Origin: Undaria pinnatifida
Taxonomy: Eukaryota > Sar > Phaeophyceae > Laminariales > Alariaceae
Reading direction: 5' to 3'
Length of the DNA stretch: 64,000 nucleotides
NCBI GenBank assembly: GCA_012845835.1
Contig: JABAKD010000009.1
Span: forward strand, 12,544,455 to 12,608,454
Under the pieces are notes generated by a model, which was not told where the DNA came from, searched no databases, and saw only the letters and a program-made list of their open reading frames with translations. Both the position numbers and the translations under genes were made by a program. Positions 1 through 11,570 of this stretch are shown here, piece by piece. Numbering within the stretch: position 1 is the stretch's first letter; each line of letters opens with the position of its first letter.

Positions 1-851
1 TTCTTACAGCAGCAGCACAATGGCATGATAGAGTAGTAAGTTCTGATTTGTGATGGCTAGTCTGCTATGCACCAGTACCTGGAAATTGTGTTACTTCGTT
101 GCCACAGATTGTGCTGAATGTATTGTAGCTGCATGTAGAATGCTGTACTTGTACAGCGCACAGCTGCCTGCTTGCTAGCTCTTTCTGCAGTGCGAGTGTG
201 TCGTTTTTGTTGCCATACCAGAACCGTTATCGTAACTACCGTAGCAGTGTGAAAAACTCGTTGGCGTTCTGACTTCCGAACACGGGGAAAAAAACGTAAG
301 AACCACAAAACCTAACGAAAAAAATCCCCCTTAAGACGCGCAGCCGACTGTCAAACGGTTAAAGTTCGTACGTTTTTTTCTCAAGTCGTTCGCCCGCAAG
401 AAAATCACCGACCCGCGCAGATGATCCGGGTCATGCGCATGATACCATGATATAGATCAGGGATCTGTCATATGTGTCAAAGGTTGATACAGCAGCAGCG
501 GTGCGAATTCGATTCAAATTTAGGAACACCTAGCATCTGGTGGCCGTCCTCTCACGAAAATCCCAAGCATAGAAAGAAGGCGGTGCCGACCAGAGACTGA
601 CAGGGAATTTAGGCACTCAAGCCTCGCGCCCAACGAGAGGGGGGGGGCTGTGTACTCATATCTGGCATGGCTATAGTTGTACGGCCATATACCCCTGCAT
701 CCCTACGATGCCGGGACGGGGGAACATCGGGTTTTCACCGACCAGAAGGGGAAGGGGGAGAGAACAGGCGCCGTTGAACGCCATTTGTTGCCCGTTCCTA
801 TGCTTTGCCACCTCCACGACTCACGCGCTCAACTATTCTTACTCGTCGTCG

Positions 852-929
852 ATGATTCAGGGAGTCCTTAGCGGCGACGGGCAACGTGCGCATCAGCCTA
901 GGAGGAGGGAAGTAGGGCGAAGTCAGGAG

Positions 930-967
<38 letters not shown>

Positions 968-3900
968 CCCGCCCAGCTTGACCGCGGACGGCGAGAACGA
1001 GAGCGGCTTCACTCATTCCGGCGGCGAGATGTGGTCGGTGCTCCAGGGGCTTCGACGCCGGCAGCGACACCAGCAGCGGCAAACCGGCGCCTATGCCGTC
1101 TCCGCCGCCGCCTCCACTAGCGCCAGCACTAGCACTACCCGTAGCGCCAGCAGTAGCGCCAGCAGAAGCGTTAGGTCTGGTTCTAAACCCCGTCACCTCT
1201 CTTTGGTATCGACGGGTCTGGTGTCCTTCCTCGCCATGACGGGCTGCTTGTTCACGCCCCTAGCGGAGGCAACGGTGGTACCCAATGGAGCCATGGTGTG
1301 GGACGGGAACGGCTGGATGGCGCTCGTAGACGACCCCTCCGCCCCCCTCCCACCCCCTCCCAAGACCGAATCGTGGAAGCGCAAAGACACGCAGCTATTC
1401 GTGGGGGTGTCATCGTTTAGGGACAAGCGGTGTCCGCAGACTTTGGTGAATTATTTCACCAAGGCTAAGTATCCTGCGCGGGTGACGGTGGGCGTTGTGC
1501 AGCAGAACGATCACGCGGATATTGACTGTGTGACGGAGTACTGCAACATGATGGGGGGGTTTGAGGAAGGCTCCCGGTGTCCCCACTTTAATAATATTAA
1601 GACGCTGAGGGTGGACGCGAAGCATGCTGCGGGTCCGTGTTATGGCCGGCACTTGCAGGTGAGTGCGGGGTGGGTTGGGTTTGGTTGGGTTGGGCTGTTT
1701 TCGGTTTTGATTTGGCTCGGTTTGGTTTGGTCTCGTTTGGTTTGGTGTTGGTTTCGGTTTGGTTCTTTTATAAATCGTTGATTTTATTGATTGATTGACC
1801 CCTCCGCTGCCCTCCCCTCCCCCCCTCTTGCCCCCCCTGCCCCCGCCTCCGCCGGCCCCCCCTCTACCCCCCCCGCTCTCCTGCCCCCCCCCCGGCCCTC
1901 CCCCCCCGCCCGCCGTTCCTTTCCGCCTTCTTCTTCCCCTATCCTCTTGTCTTTTCCCTATCCCCTCCCCTCTCACTCTTCCCCTATCCCATCCCGCCTA
2001 CTCCGTCTCCCCCGTCCTCTATTCCCATGCCCGTCACTCCCTTTCACTATCTCCTTGCCTATCTCCCCCATCCCCTCGCCCGTCTCGCCCGTCTCGCCCG
2101 CCCCCTACCCATCCCCTGCCTCCCCCATCTCCCGCGTCCCGTGTCCCCATTGCCCATCTCCCCGTTCCCTTATCCCCTTGCTCGCCCCCCCGTCCCCTGT
2201 CCTCTTGCCTGTGTCCCCTATCCCCTTATCCATTGCCTCAAGGCGTACATGTTGAGGGACGAGGAGTTTTGCATGCAGACGGACAGCCACATGGACGTGG
2301 TGCAGGATTGGGATGAGAAGCTCATGGCCATGTGGGGCCGGGTAAACAACGAGTACGGCATCCTGACGACGTACGTGCACAAGATTGAGCAGCTCAACGA
2401 TGGCTACGAGAACAAGCGGGAGGTCCCGCATCTCTGCCAGGTGATTGGTTGATTGGCGTGGTTGGGTGATTGGTGATATGGTTGATTTTGTGTTGCGCGC
2501 TCAAGCTCGAGCATCCGCGTACCTACGCACGTTTTACACAGCAGGAGGTTACACGACACCACTCCGCTGCTCCTTATTATTTTCCATTAACCCCATGTGC
2601 GCTACTTTAGGACGCGAGCATTCCGCCGGCGCGTGCTACGAGAGAGCCAGCACTTTTGCCTACATTATTTTCTGGATGACGGGTCTACTTAACGCCTTCG
2701 AGTCGTTCTACGGTAGCCCCCCCCCAACTTTTCTCTAACAAAATCGCCGGTTTTGAAACCAGTTCCCGGCCGTACCTCCTGAAAAACGGTGACCCTTGCC
2801 ACCCCGACGTCATCCTGCGATAGACCTTCGCAAACAAGATGCTTGAGGATGCTCTTGTCATGGCATCCTTCCTCGTGTCGAGCAGCCATGAAACGTTCGG
2901 TAAAGAAAATCGCCGGGTTTGGGGGGGGGGGGGCTATCGTAGATCAGTCTTTCACTGCTGGCAACCCATTTGGGGGACACATTTTACTTGGTGTTAGTAT
3001 AGGGAGAGATTCTTGGGGCTCTTAACCCCTTTACAACTGGAAACCCGTTTTTGGGGACAAATTACTTAGATTTAGTATAAGGAGGGGTTCGGGGGCTCTA
3101 AAGGGGTTAAAGGGGTTAAACCGAAAAACAACCGGATAAGGCACATTCTCGAATCGAAAAATATTTTGTTTTTGGTATGGCTAGGGCTATGTGTGTCGGT
3201 GCATCGAGTTGCGCTTTCGGTTTTCTCGAAACGCGTTATAGGTGAGGTATACAGCTCCTCACTAGGTTGGGAGCCTCGAAAGGAAAATGGTGCAACGATA
3301 CCGTAGCAAGTGTCCGGCCGTGCTCCAAAAATCCTTCGATGAAGAATCATCCCCCCCCCCCCCCCCCCCCGCCCCCTTCTGCCCCCCCCCCGCCCTCCGC
3401 CCCTCCCTTCCCCTGCCGTCGACAATGATGACGTTGGCCATGGCGACCGCTCTCCAAAAAAACAAAGTTGTCCTTCACAAACCCAGGGAACCACCCGAGG
3501 TACGTACAGGCCAAGCTAGCTACCAAGCTGCCTGGACCCAAGCTTACCAACACGTGGGCGGCGGGCCTCAGCCTGGCCAAGTGTCACGCGTGGAAAGCCA
3601 CCCCGTACGACCCCGGATTGCGCAAGGTGTTCGACGGCGAGGAGTTCTCGATGCATGCGAGGCTGTGGACTAGGGGGTATGATACGTACACCCCGGACAA
3701 GAGCCTGGTGGGCCACGACTACAACAAGGTCACCGACGGACCTCCTCCGTCGAGGTGGGTGGGATTGTTTTGGGGGTGGTCGGGGTGTGGGTTGGGGTTG
3801 GGGGTGGGAGGGGGGGGGGGGTTCGGGAGGTTGGTGAGTGGGTAGGCCGGTGGGTGGGTGAGTTGGGGGGGCGGCTGAGTCGGTGTGCAGGTGGGTTGGG

Positions 3901-6900
3901 TTGGGTTTGGTGCGTGGGTGGTTTGGGTGGGGGTGGTTTTGGGTTGGTGGGTTGGTGCGTGGGGCTGCTGGTGGGGGGCTCGGCGCGGCGCGGTAATGGA
4001 GGTCCGGTAAACGAAGACCTGCGAGCAGGTTTCTTGAGCAAGATCTCTGATGTGCTTTTTTTATCATTGGAATGCTGACATATTTCTGACCATCGGCATC
4101 TACATGTAAATCATCCCTCCTCTCCTATCGCCTCTTCTCCCCTCCCTCCTCCCCCCCCCCCATCCCCTCCCCTCCGCCCCCCCCCTCCCTTCCCCTCCCC
4201 CCCCTTCCACTCCCCCCCCCCCCCTTCCCCTCCCCTCCCCTCCCCTCCTTCGACGAAACTCTGCGCGCAGCTGGGCGAACAACGTAATGCCGGCTGGCAC
4301 GAAGGACAGGGCCTATCAGCGGCTGTTCACCCTTTTCGGAATGCCGGGAAAAGTCGACACCCCTGAGATGTGGGAGTCGATCGGAAAGTTCGGGCTCGGA
4401 AACAAGCGCTCGCTGGAGCAGTATCAAGAATTCATCGGCGTTAATCTGACCACGCTCGAGGTGACTGCCGGATCTCTAAAGAGGATGATTCACACCATTT
4501 TGGCACGCACACACCAACGCCCCAACGACAGCAAAGCAATTTCCTTGGGTTGGAGGCGTTCTTCGATAGAGCTAACACGTTTTTTGGCTGAAACATGCTC
4601 TGATTGACGAGTGTCTTTATGAAACGCCTTTAGAGACTTCAAAGGGAAACAATCAGAAAATGATGAAAAGTGGCGATTGCGGCATCGACTACTGGTGGTT
4701 GGCGATGATAAAGGCCGTGTCCGAATGACGACGCCAACAATGCGAAGGCCCGTACGGGACTGGCGCCGTCGGCATGATCTTAACTCGTGCTGCTTGCGGC
4801 GCGCTCACGCTACGGGTAGACGCTCGAAAATATCGCAATTATTATTGGTTTTGTTTTGGTCGCTATACTTTAATAATCACGTTCCGAAGGCGCTAGTATC
4901 CCAAAATCGTCGGAAGGTCAATTCTTGTTTTTTCAATATGAACTTTTTGTATTTTTGTATTTTTGTATCTTGTTTTTTGTATTTTTCTTCGTCCCATTTG
5001 TTATCCTCGCACTACTCTCGCACTCCCTCCCAGTAATGACTCAGGTCCGGGGTCGCATAGCGGGCCCTCCTCCCCCTTCCCCACTACGATACGTGCCTTC
5101 TTTTTATCGCGAGAATAGTTCAGCATTTTCTTCCCTCGTCGACTCGCGTCGAATTGTACCTACCCAAGCTGCTAGGCGCTCTCAGCAGTTGGTCCCTTTT
5201 TTTTTAGCTTCGCAAATAAAGACAAAATCTCAGCACGTTCACCAGGTACCCAGGCCCATGGGTTTGTTGGTGGGGTTGCCCTTTTCACTTTTTTGCTCAA
5301 AATCTGTTTTTTGGTTGAGGTGTGAGGCTTCTCGACTGGTTATGAGCCTCGGAAGAAAGCTGCTGCACCCCTCCACTGCATGTGTGTGTCGTTGGCTTTT
5401 GGGTTGGGTTGGGTTGAGTTGAGTTGAGTTGGGTTGGGTTGGGTTGGGTTTTGGGCCGGGGTGGGACTTTCCTGCTTCCCACCCCAACGCGCACAGTTGA
5501 CGACAGTTACAGATACCCGCCAGCGCAAGTTCCCAGCGAGAGCTGCAGTATACTTTTTACCCTTGGATATTGGCGAAGACTGCCGGTAGGAGAGATGTTA
5601 ATACCCCGTTTTTCGCTGCTGAGTTTTCAGCACTCGTACGAGCGACTCTGTACCTCACGGACGATGGACTCGAGGGAACTTGTGTTTTGGCGCGGCGTAC
5701 TACTGTACCTGGTAGCTTTTACCGCGCTGCATTGCGGATTAATGTCTCGAAATTAAAAAGGCACGAAAGCTTCAAGACCGCACACGGGAACAGGAGGGTT
5801 TGCTGCTCGTCTCGCGCGAGTGGCCCGGAGCCACTGCGAAAAAAAAGCCTCCCTGAAGTCCCCCCCCCCCCCCCCCCGCCCACCGTGCCCTTGGTCTATT
5901 GATTGACGCATGTTGTTAATACACTGAACAGGGGTGCGCTTAACGCCTTTACGGCTGGAAACCCTTTTTAGGGATATTTTTACTTGAAGTTAGTATAGGG
6001 AGGGATTTGGGGGCTCTAAAGAGGTTACTTTTTCGGAGGCCCGAGTGTCTTCACGTGAGGAGCTCTTATTCCTCCAACCAAAATTAGACTTTTTTTTGGA
6101 AAACATTTAGCAGGGCAGCCAGATGAACAGTCCCACGCTGTCTATTAATATATATATTCACGATTGATACCAGGTACCGGTGCGTAGTATTCACTAGTAT
6201 ATGTCTAGTGTGCTTCATGGCGTTATGGCATCTGGTTTTATGATTTTTTTTCTTTTGATTTCTGATGGCCGACTGATGCGAGAAACGATTCGGGGAAAAG
6301 CTGATCCTTCGGTTTGACGGCACCACGAAAAAATAAATAAATAAATAACGCGTGCTACGATAGAGGGGCACCGTTTTTTTTTTTCCTTAATACTACCCCT
6401 CAATTTGGGAGCTCAAGACATGTCCCTCCCAAAAAACTGATTTTGGAGAAAAATCAGAACTGCTATTTAATAGAACCGGATGAAAAATCCCATATATGGC
6501 CTAGGCATACAACGATAATCATCATGTACAAAAAACTAAGGGGGGCGTATTTTCCGACGATTGTGGGTCAAGGAGCCCCGTCATTCGGAACACATTTCAC
6601 ACGAAAACTGCTACACCTCCGTCATAGCACGCGTCAAATAGTCAAACCAGGTCAAACTCATCTTTGCTTGTGCAGTCCAGGACACCTAGAACAATACAGG
6701 AACAGGGTAAGAGAAGAAAGCCAGGCTGGTGTTTATTCGAGGGGGGGGGGGGGGGGGGGGGGGGAGGGGGGGGGGATCGGGGGCCATTGTTCTAAAGTTC
6801 GTGTACAACGAACCCTTTCTCAAATAAGAAATCAGCCGGAGCTGGCGTTCCTACTTGTTTATGTACAGGGGTCATGCACTGTACTTTTCAAGCTCATCTT

Positions 6901-7456
6901 GTTGGTTTTACAGGTATTTTCCTGCCAACTCACAAACGTTTGTATATATATATATGTATATTTTACGAAACAGATAATGGGCTCGAGGTGCGGAAGCCTA
7001 CGCTACGTCCCCTTTGAGGAGAGCTGGCCTCCCGTGGAGAATAACCTCGGAGGCCCTTACTGGGATCGCCGCCTCTCGGGAAGAGGGGTCCACGCTGACG
7101 ACTACACCTCGGCCTTCGAGTCCAGATACTCTCGGTCAGGCCTAAGAACGCAGGGGACGGCGGGGGGTGGGGGTGGGGGTGGGGATGGTGGCAGTGGCGG
7201 TGGAAAGTTCAAGCTGTTTGTTGCGTCCGCTCTAGCTTTCTCGGCGATCGGTGGCTGCGCTATGGGAATCGCTGGTTGCCTGATGGGTGATGAGGCAGGG
7301 GGTGGGAACGGGAAGCGGAAGGCGAAGGGGAAGGGGGGGTTGTGGAAGGGTTTGCTGTCTGGAGGTGGGGCTGGAGGGGATGCGAGGAAGCCGAGAGGGA
7401 GGTCCCAGTGGGGAAGGCGTTCGGGTCTGCTGGGGGGCAGTAGGAGTGAAGACTGA
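852..7456 (+). CDS. GT60-family glycosyltransferase (Skp1-hydroxyproline GlcNAc-transferase-like), 5 exons
   Basis: Exons 852-1658, 2243-2440, 3468-3754, 4271-4460 and probably 6974-7456 join in phase to about 654 residues. Exon 1 holds a Gln run, a hydrophobic segment (about residues 117-140, a likely type II signal anchor) and the domain start FVGVSSFRD, ending GPCYGRHLQ. Exon 2 has the QTDSHMD metal/sugar-binding motif. Exon 3 has WAAGLSLAKC, YDPGLRKVFDGEEFSMHARL and WTRGYD. Exon 4 has GLGNKRSLEQYQEF. These motifs, in this order, mark the GlcNAc (GT60) family, whose Dictyostelium member adds GlcNAc to Skp1 hydroxyproline. Here the membrane anchor suggests a Golgi enzyme, so the acceptor is unknown. 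The start at 852 is one choice; the frame is open back to 708. The exon 3 acceptor (AAAG before 3468) is weak. Without a splice at 4461 the frame stops at 4607. Confidence 0.8.
927..962 (+). repeat. CAG triplet run encoding polyglutamine
   Basis: About ten consecutive CAG codons lie within exon 1 of the glycosyltransferase, before the membrane anchor. The run probably lies in a disordered N-terminal tail and may vary in length between strains. Confidence 0.85.
1659..2242 (+). other. GT60 intron 1, strand-biased
   Basis: Donor CAG/GTGAGT at 1659 and acceptor CTCAAG before 2243. The first part is a GGTTTGG-type run and the second a long C/T-rich tract. The open frames of 150-170 codons here are low-complexity artefacts. 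Confidence 0.75.
3022..3110 (+). mobile_element. 90-bp MITE with TTAACCCCTTTA ends (family M1)
   Basis: Starts TTAACCCCTTTACAACTGG and ends CTCTAAAGGGGTTAA, so the ends are inverted repeats. The middle carries GGGGACAAATTACTT and TTTAGTATAAGGAGGGG. A diverged partial copy lies directly before it (about 2947-3021). No coding capacity. It sits in intron 2 of the glycosyltransferase. Confidence 0.7.
3359..3420 (+). repeat. Poly-C/CCG low-complexity tract
   Basis: Long runs of C just before exon 3 of the glycosyltransferase. They could serve as its polypyrimidine tract at a distance. Confidence 0.6.
3755..4270 (+). other. GT60 intron 3, G/T-rich then C/T-rich
   Basis: Donor GAG/GTGGGT at 3755 and acceptor GCGCAG before 4271. 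The first half is a GGGTTGGG/GGTGGG-rich stretch and the second a C/T-rich tract. This is the same layout as intron 1. Confidence 0.7.
4960..5235 (-). mobile_element. SINE group 2 copy, degraded (antisense)
   Basis: Shares with the copies at 11.2, 32.5 and 49.0 kb the blocks GTCCGGGGTC, GTGCCTTCTTTTTATCGCGA and CCCTCGTCGACTCG, followed by a CTGCTAGGCGCTCTCAGCAG-like block. A T-rich stretch at its left end fits an A-rich tail on the other strand. No clear tRNA head remains. Confidence 0.55.
5399..5452 (+). repeat. TTGGG/TTGAG pentamer array
   Basis: About ten tandem GGGTT/GAGTT units. They resemble telomere-like or G-quadruplex-forming DNA but lie in the putative last intron of the glycosyltransferase. 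Confidence 0.75.
5940..6027 (+). mobile_element. M1 MITE copy
   Basis: Same family as 3022-3110: TTAACGCCTTTACGGCTGG at the left, TTAGTATAGGGAGGG inside, and CTCTAAAGAGGTTA at the right. Confidence 0.65.
6348..6634 (+). mobile_element. Terminal-inverted-repeat element (family M2)
   Basis: Left end ACGCGTGCTACGATAGAGG. The right end, read on the other strand, is ACGCGTGCTATGACGGAGG: 19-bp inverted repeats with two mismatches around 287 bp of non-coding DNA. A related element lies at 62954-63365, and single ends occur at 9812 and about 25140-25158. Confidence 0.7.
6739..6775 (+). repeat. Poly-G tract
   Basis: Over thirty nearly uninterrupted G residues in non-coding DNA. Likely to form G-quadruplexes and prone to length error in assembly. 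Confidence 0.8.
6974..7456 (+). CDS. Probable last exon of the GT60 gene, or a separate small membrane protein
   Basis: Open frame of 160 residues after an acceptor (AAACAG before 6974). It contains a Trp/Pro-rich segment (ESWPPVENNLGGPYWDRRL), a Gly-rich linker, a hydrophobic stretch (KLFVASALAFSAIGGCAMGI) and a basic Gly/Lys/Arg tail; the stop is TGA at 7454. Its phase fits the donor after exon 4 of the glycosyltransferase (GAG before GTGACT at 4461), which would make it the C-terminus after a 2.5-kb intron. The alternative is an independent gene of 160 residues starting at ATG 6977. I do not recognise a domain. Confidence 0.5.
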   Translation: MMGSRCGSLRYVPFEESWPPVENNLGGPYWDRRLSGRGVHADDYTSAFESRYSRSGLRTQGTAGGGGGGGDGGSGGGKFKLFVASALAFSAIGGCAMGIAGCLMGDEAGGGNGKRKAKGKGGLWKGLLSGGGAGGDARKPRGRSQWGRRSGLLGGSRSED

Positions 7457-8999
7457 CTTGACCGACCGGCCGGACAGACGGACGGATGGACGGGCGGACG
7501 GACAGAAATGACTGACTGCCTGATTGACTCTTTTATTTTTGTTTTTTTCCCTCTTAATTGTATTTTTGCTCTCTCTGGTCGCTTCTTTTTTTTTCTGTTT
7601 TGTTTTATGTTTAGTGTATTTATGTGCGTGCGTGCGAGTACACGCTTTCACGTATGGTTGTATAGTATGTGTGCGCGCACAGCGGTCGACCGATTTGCAG
7701 ACGCATTGATAGTATCGTATCATTCGTAAGTGGGGAAGGGTAGGGTTATGGCGAAAGATTCCCAAACGATATGATGGAAACGATGAAAAGGCGCTTTTGC
7801 CTTAGTCTTGAGTTGGAGAGCGAGTTTGGAATGGAGGGGGGGGGGGGGGGGGAGGGGAGCGGAAGCGGGCGGGGGGCGTTACGGTCGCGTACTTAGGGGG
7901 GCGAGGGGGGACAATGGAGATAAATTGTAGCCCCCTACGTAGTACAATAATTTTTTCTTTTTTTTCTTTTCGGGAATTTTCGTGCAATGTGCGACGAAAT
8001 CGTTATTTCAGCACCCCCGCCTGTTTGCTGGTCCACGGTGAGTTTTCCATGGAACTTGTTGTGCAGTGCTTGGTATGATCGAGTGGCTTGTACCGCAAGC
8101 GAGCGTTGTTGGCGTGTTTTTAGGTACAGCAGGTAGGTCGGGGTGGGATCGGGGTGTGCCAAGCGGGAGCGGAAGGCTGATGCGGTTCTTGAGCAGTTTC
8201 TTGGACAAAAGAAGCAATTTCTTGGAAAAAAAAAATCAAACGTTTTCTTGTTTTGTGGCCCACAGTGGCCGATTAGAGCGTACCCGCTCAGACCCCGCAA
8301 GGAATGCCGGATGTAGTAACTCGAAATAAGTCTGTTAACTGTTTTCCCCGCGCGGTTTGGGCTCGGGCGCTGAGAGCGACTCGGGATGTTGGTGCAACCA
8401 GATAGAGCAAAAGAAGGGCAAGGACATTGTGACAGCAGTCGTGAGACCGAGGAGAAATATACAGGAAGCCAGGTTTTCCTTTTTTTTTGTTTGTCAAATG
8501 CAAATCCACGCTTGTGTGTGTAATTGCCCCCATGCTTTTGGGGTAGAAAACTACCTGGATAATTAGTGTGGGGTATTGTTTGTAGTACTGCTGTGTAGCG
8601 GGAGCGCCATGAAGTCATAACCCTCTTTGGGACCCCATGTAAAGCGACCAAAAAAATGACGATGTTGACCCTAGCTCCAGCCTTGCTGTTGGAAAAGCGT
8701 GCTGCTGTATACTCAAATGTTTCATTACGCTGGGCGCGTGTGTCGTGTACATCTCCTTCCCTGCGTTACGCGTCGGACGCGTACCCCTGCCACAGCGGCA
8801 GCCCGCCGGGCTTCCTCGTGTGATCGAGATGCTGTAAAATTATATTCTTCGTCATTTTTTTTGTCTAGACAATAATTTTCCTTCCCTTGGAAGTCTCGAG
8901 AGGGATTCCAAGCTGTGCGTTGCCTGAGGCAGAGGCTGGCCCAGGCACGCGCGGGGAGGAACTTGCCTTCTGTTCATGGTTTTCTATCATCAACTTTTT

Positions 9000-9345
9000 T
9001 TTCTTTCTGCAGCTCACAACGCGTAAGAGACTTCACCCTCAGCTCAAGCTTCTGGACATATGCCGTGGTCACAGGTGTCTTCCCTCCGGTACGTACGCGT
9101 GCCTTCATTTTTGTCGCGCATAGGGTTCAAAGCATTGTTTCACCACTTTTCAGCTCTTTCGTGCTCGTCGGTTTGCATCGATCGGTTTGCATCGAATTTC
9201 GCCAACTCGCGCTCTCCTCGCACTGCTGTCGGCCTATCTATTTAAAAGAGTACTCCCTAACTTGCGGGACTCGGACCTACGACACGTCGGCCTCAATGGT
9301 TGCGCGGCTTACTATTGAACCGCCGGGGAAGGACTCCATGCACAC
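9000..9345 (-). mobile_element. SINE-like copy sharing sequence with both SINE groups
   Basis: Read on the - strand, a tRNA-like head with a B-box-like GGTCCGAGTCCCGC (about 9262-9275) leads into a body. The body has the group 2 block ATTCGATGCAAACCGA and the shared block TGCGCGACAAAAATGAAGGC. It then ends in the group 1 tail (CTGTGACCACGG ... CCAGAAGC). It therefore bridges the two SINE groups. Confidence 0.5.
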
Positions 9346-9887
9346 TGCTGCGCGCCCCCCCTACAATTTTGGCCGCGCTCTAGGAAAAATGTGTTGGCTG
9401 ACGGTCTAGTTTTCTCCTGTGTCAAGGCCTCTTTAGGGACGCATGGTTTTACTGGTTTTGATAATATGCGTCTCCACATTTTTGACCGCTCTGGAAAAAG
9501 ATGACGGCTGTGTGACGGTCTAGCTTCGTCCTGTTGTGTCAAGGCCTCTTTAAGGACGTGGTTTTACTGGTTTTAGTAATATGCGCCCCTCCACAATTTT
9601 GACCGCTGCTCTGGTAAAAATATTTCGGCTGTGTGACGGATTAGCTTCGACCGCTAGCTTTGTCCGCGGTCAAAGCTTCTTTAGGGACGTGGTTTTAAGT
9701 AACTGGTTTTAGTAATATGCGTCTCCATAATTTTGACCGCTCTGGAAAAAAGATGTCGGCTGTGATGGTCTAGTTTCGTCCGCGGTCAAGGCTTTTTATG
9801 ACGTAGCATTGACGCGTGCTACGATAGAGGTTTACTTGTAGCACTTTCCGGCCAAAATATTTTCTGAGCAGTGAGTGGCAGTGTTCC

Positions 9888-9980
9888 TTAACCCTTTAGA
9901 GCCCCAAAAATCCCTCCCCATGCTAAATCCAAGTAAACAATTTTTCCCCCAAAAAGGTTTCCAGCTGTGAAGGCGCTAAA
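9888..9980 (-). mobile_element. M1 MITE copy
   Basis: Begins TTAACCCTTTAGAGCCCC and ends AGGTTTCCAGCTGTGAAGG...TAAA, the reverse orientation of the 3022 copy, with moderate decay. Confidence 0.6.
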
Positions 9981-11187
9981 TCCTTTTAGGTTCTGGAAAA
10001 GTTCTGCGGTCCCGATTTAGGGACAAATCACTTGAAAATAGAGTCAGAGATATAGTCTATGCAATTATAGTTTTGTTTTTTTCACCTCCCAAAATCTTCG
10101 GAATGTCAAATCATCCTATTAATTAACAGTTGTATCTTCCAAAATGGTTGGGTCAGATTACATCATAAAAACAAAAATTCAACTCCATGCACATCCAGCT
10201 GCACATACATGAGGTCGAAGATTTTGTCGTCGAAAATCTCAAACATTTGCAAGCTGTGTGTGATACTCCACGATCGCGCGTATTGCGGGGCGTGTGTTCT
10301 CATTAAGGATATAGGTCGGCGACTCCCCTTGGAACTACAGTGTAGTTTGTACCAGGGTCAACAGGGTGATGTTAATCAGTCTGTGCGCTGAAGCTATTAA
10401 ACCCCTGTTTTTGAGGGGGACAAAATCTGACAGCCGTGGAAGGAAATGCATCACTTTATCAAGTGAATATCCTGTAAGTCGTATAACCGGTGAGGGGAGG
10501 GTGGAGTTTTCAAGGGCGTGGGGGCATGGGTTTGAACAAGAGGGAGCGGGGGGCGGGGGCGGGGAATGGGCGGGGCAACTCAAAATGTGCGTGGAAACTA
10601 TAAATCTTTTAAGGGGATAAATCTGACGGTTTTGGAAGGAATGTACCAGTTTATTATGTATATCCTGTAAGTCGTACAACCGGTGAGGGGAGGGCGGAGT
10701 GTTCGAGGGGGTGGGTGGGTGGGTGTGGGGGGGGGTGGGGGCAAAAGGGTTATTAACAGCTTTAGGTCGCATAGATGTAGGGGTTTTTGCTATACGCGTG
10801 GCGCTAGGTCTAGGCGATGGTGCGGGTGGTGGGGAAGGAGGGGGGGGCGTTGGGGGGGTATGAATTGGAGCGGTCATTGTCAGATTATGTAGTACTCCCA
10901 GAGTATGGAGCCCCCCAGACAAAGATTGGCGCACCTCTACACCGTTGCATGCGTCCTACACCGGTTTTAGTACATAAAATGCGCCCCCACAATTTTGGCC
11001 GCTGGTAAAAATATGTCGGCTGACGGTCTACGTAGTTTTGTCCCATCAACACCTCTTTAGACGTAGTTTTACTTGTTTTAGTATGGAGCCCGCCGCCGTC
11101 CTTGACGGTTGTCCGTCAAACGTCTCAAGAACACCGTCAACCGACATCTTTGACCATACGTACCTCATGTGGGCCCGGGCCAAAAGT

Positions 11188-11570
11188 TTCTTTCTTTTTT
11201 TCTGTCTTTTTTTGGCCATCCTTCTAATATACATTTGCGCTTTTTCTTTCTCCTTCTCCGTTCTTAGAGGCAACTCGTCGGATCCGGGGTTCAGTAAGCA
11301 GGCTCTTCTCCCCCCTCCCCACTCGAGTACAGTACGCGCCGTCATTTCTATCGCGAGAAGACTCCAGCTATTTCTTCCTCGTCGACTCGCATCGAATTGC
11401 GCCTAACCACGCTGCTAGGGACCCTCAGGAGTTGATTCCGTTAATTTTTTATTCTGGGCAAATGAACTCAAAAGTCCGGCCCACGTGGGATTCGAACCCA
11501 CGAAGCAACTCCACAATTATAGTAGCATTTCGAGGAAACCACTAGACCACCGGGGGGCGATCGGCCATAT
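11188..11570 (-). mobile_element. SINE group 2, near full-length, tRNA-derived head
   Basis: On the - strand the head at about 11483-11565 has an A-box-like TGGTCTAGTGG and a perfect B box GGTTCGAATCC, as in RNA polymerase III promoters. It is followed by the body blocks CGAGTCGACGAGGAAG and TCGCGATAGAAATGACGGC, and an A-rich 3' end (T-rich on +, about 11188-11215). The T-stem is intact but the acceptor stem does not pair well, so this is a SINE head rather than a working tRNA gene. Confidence 0.7.
11483..11565 (-). other. tRNA-like SINE head with intact A and B boxes
   Basis: The T arm (GTGGG loop TTCGAAT, CCCAC) is perfect and the D-arm region matches an A box. The acceptor stem and anticodon arm are degenerate. 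A decayed tRNA gene is the alternative reading. Confidence 0.5.

Noticed and set aside
1791..2316. Pro/Ser-rich frames
   Set aside because: C/T-rich second half of the glycosyltransferase intron 1.
5399..5452. Telomere or interstitial telomere
   Set aside because: TTGGG/TTGAG units are few and mixed, and do not match the TTTAGGG or TTAGGG repeat types expected.
11483..11565. Functional tRNA gene on the minus strand
   Set aside because: A and B boxes are good, but the acceptor stem does not pair and the flanks match SINE group 2, so it is a SINE head.
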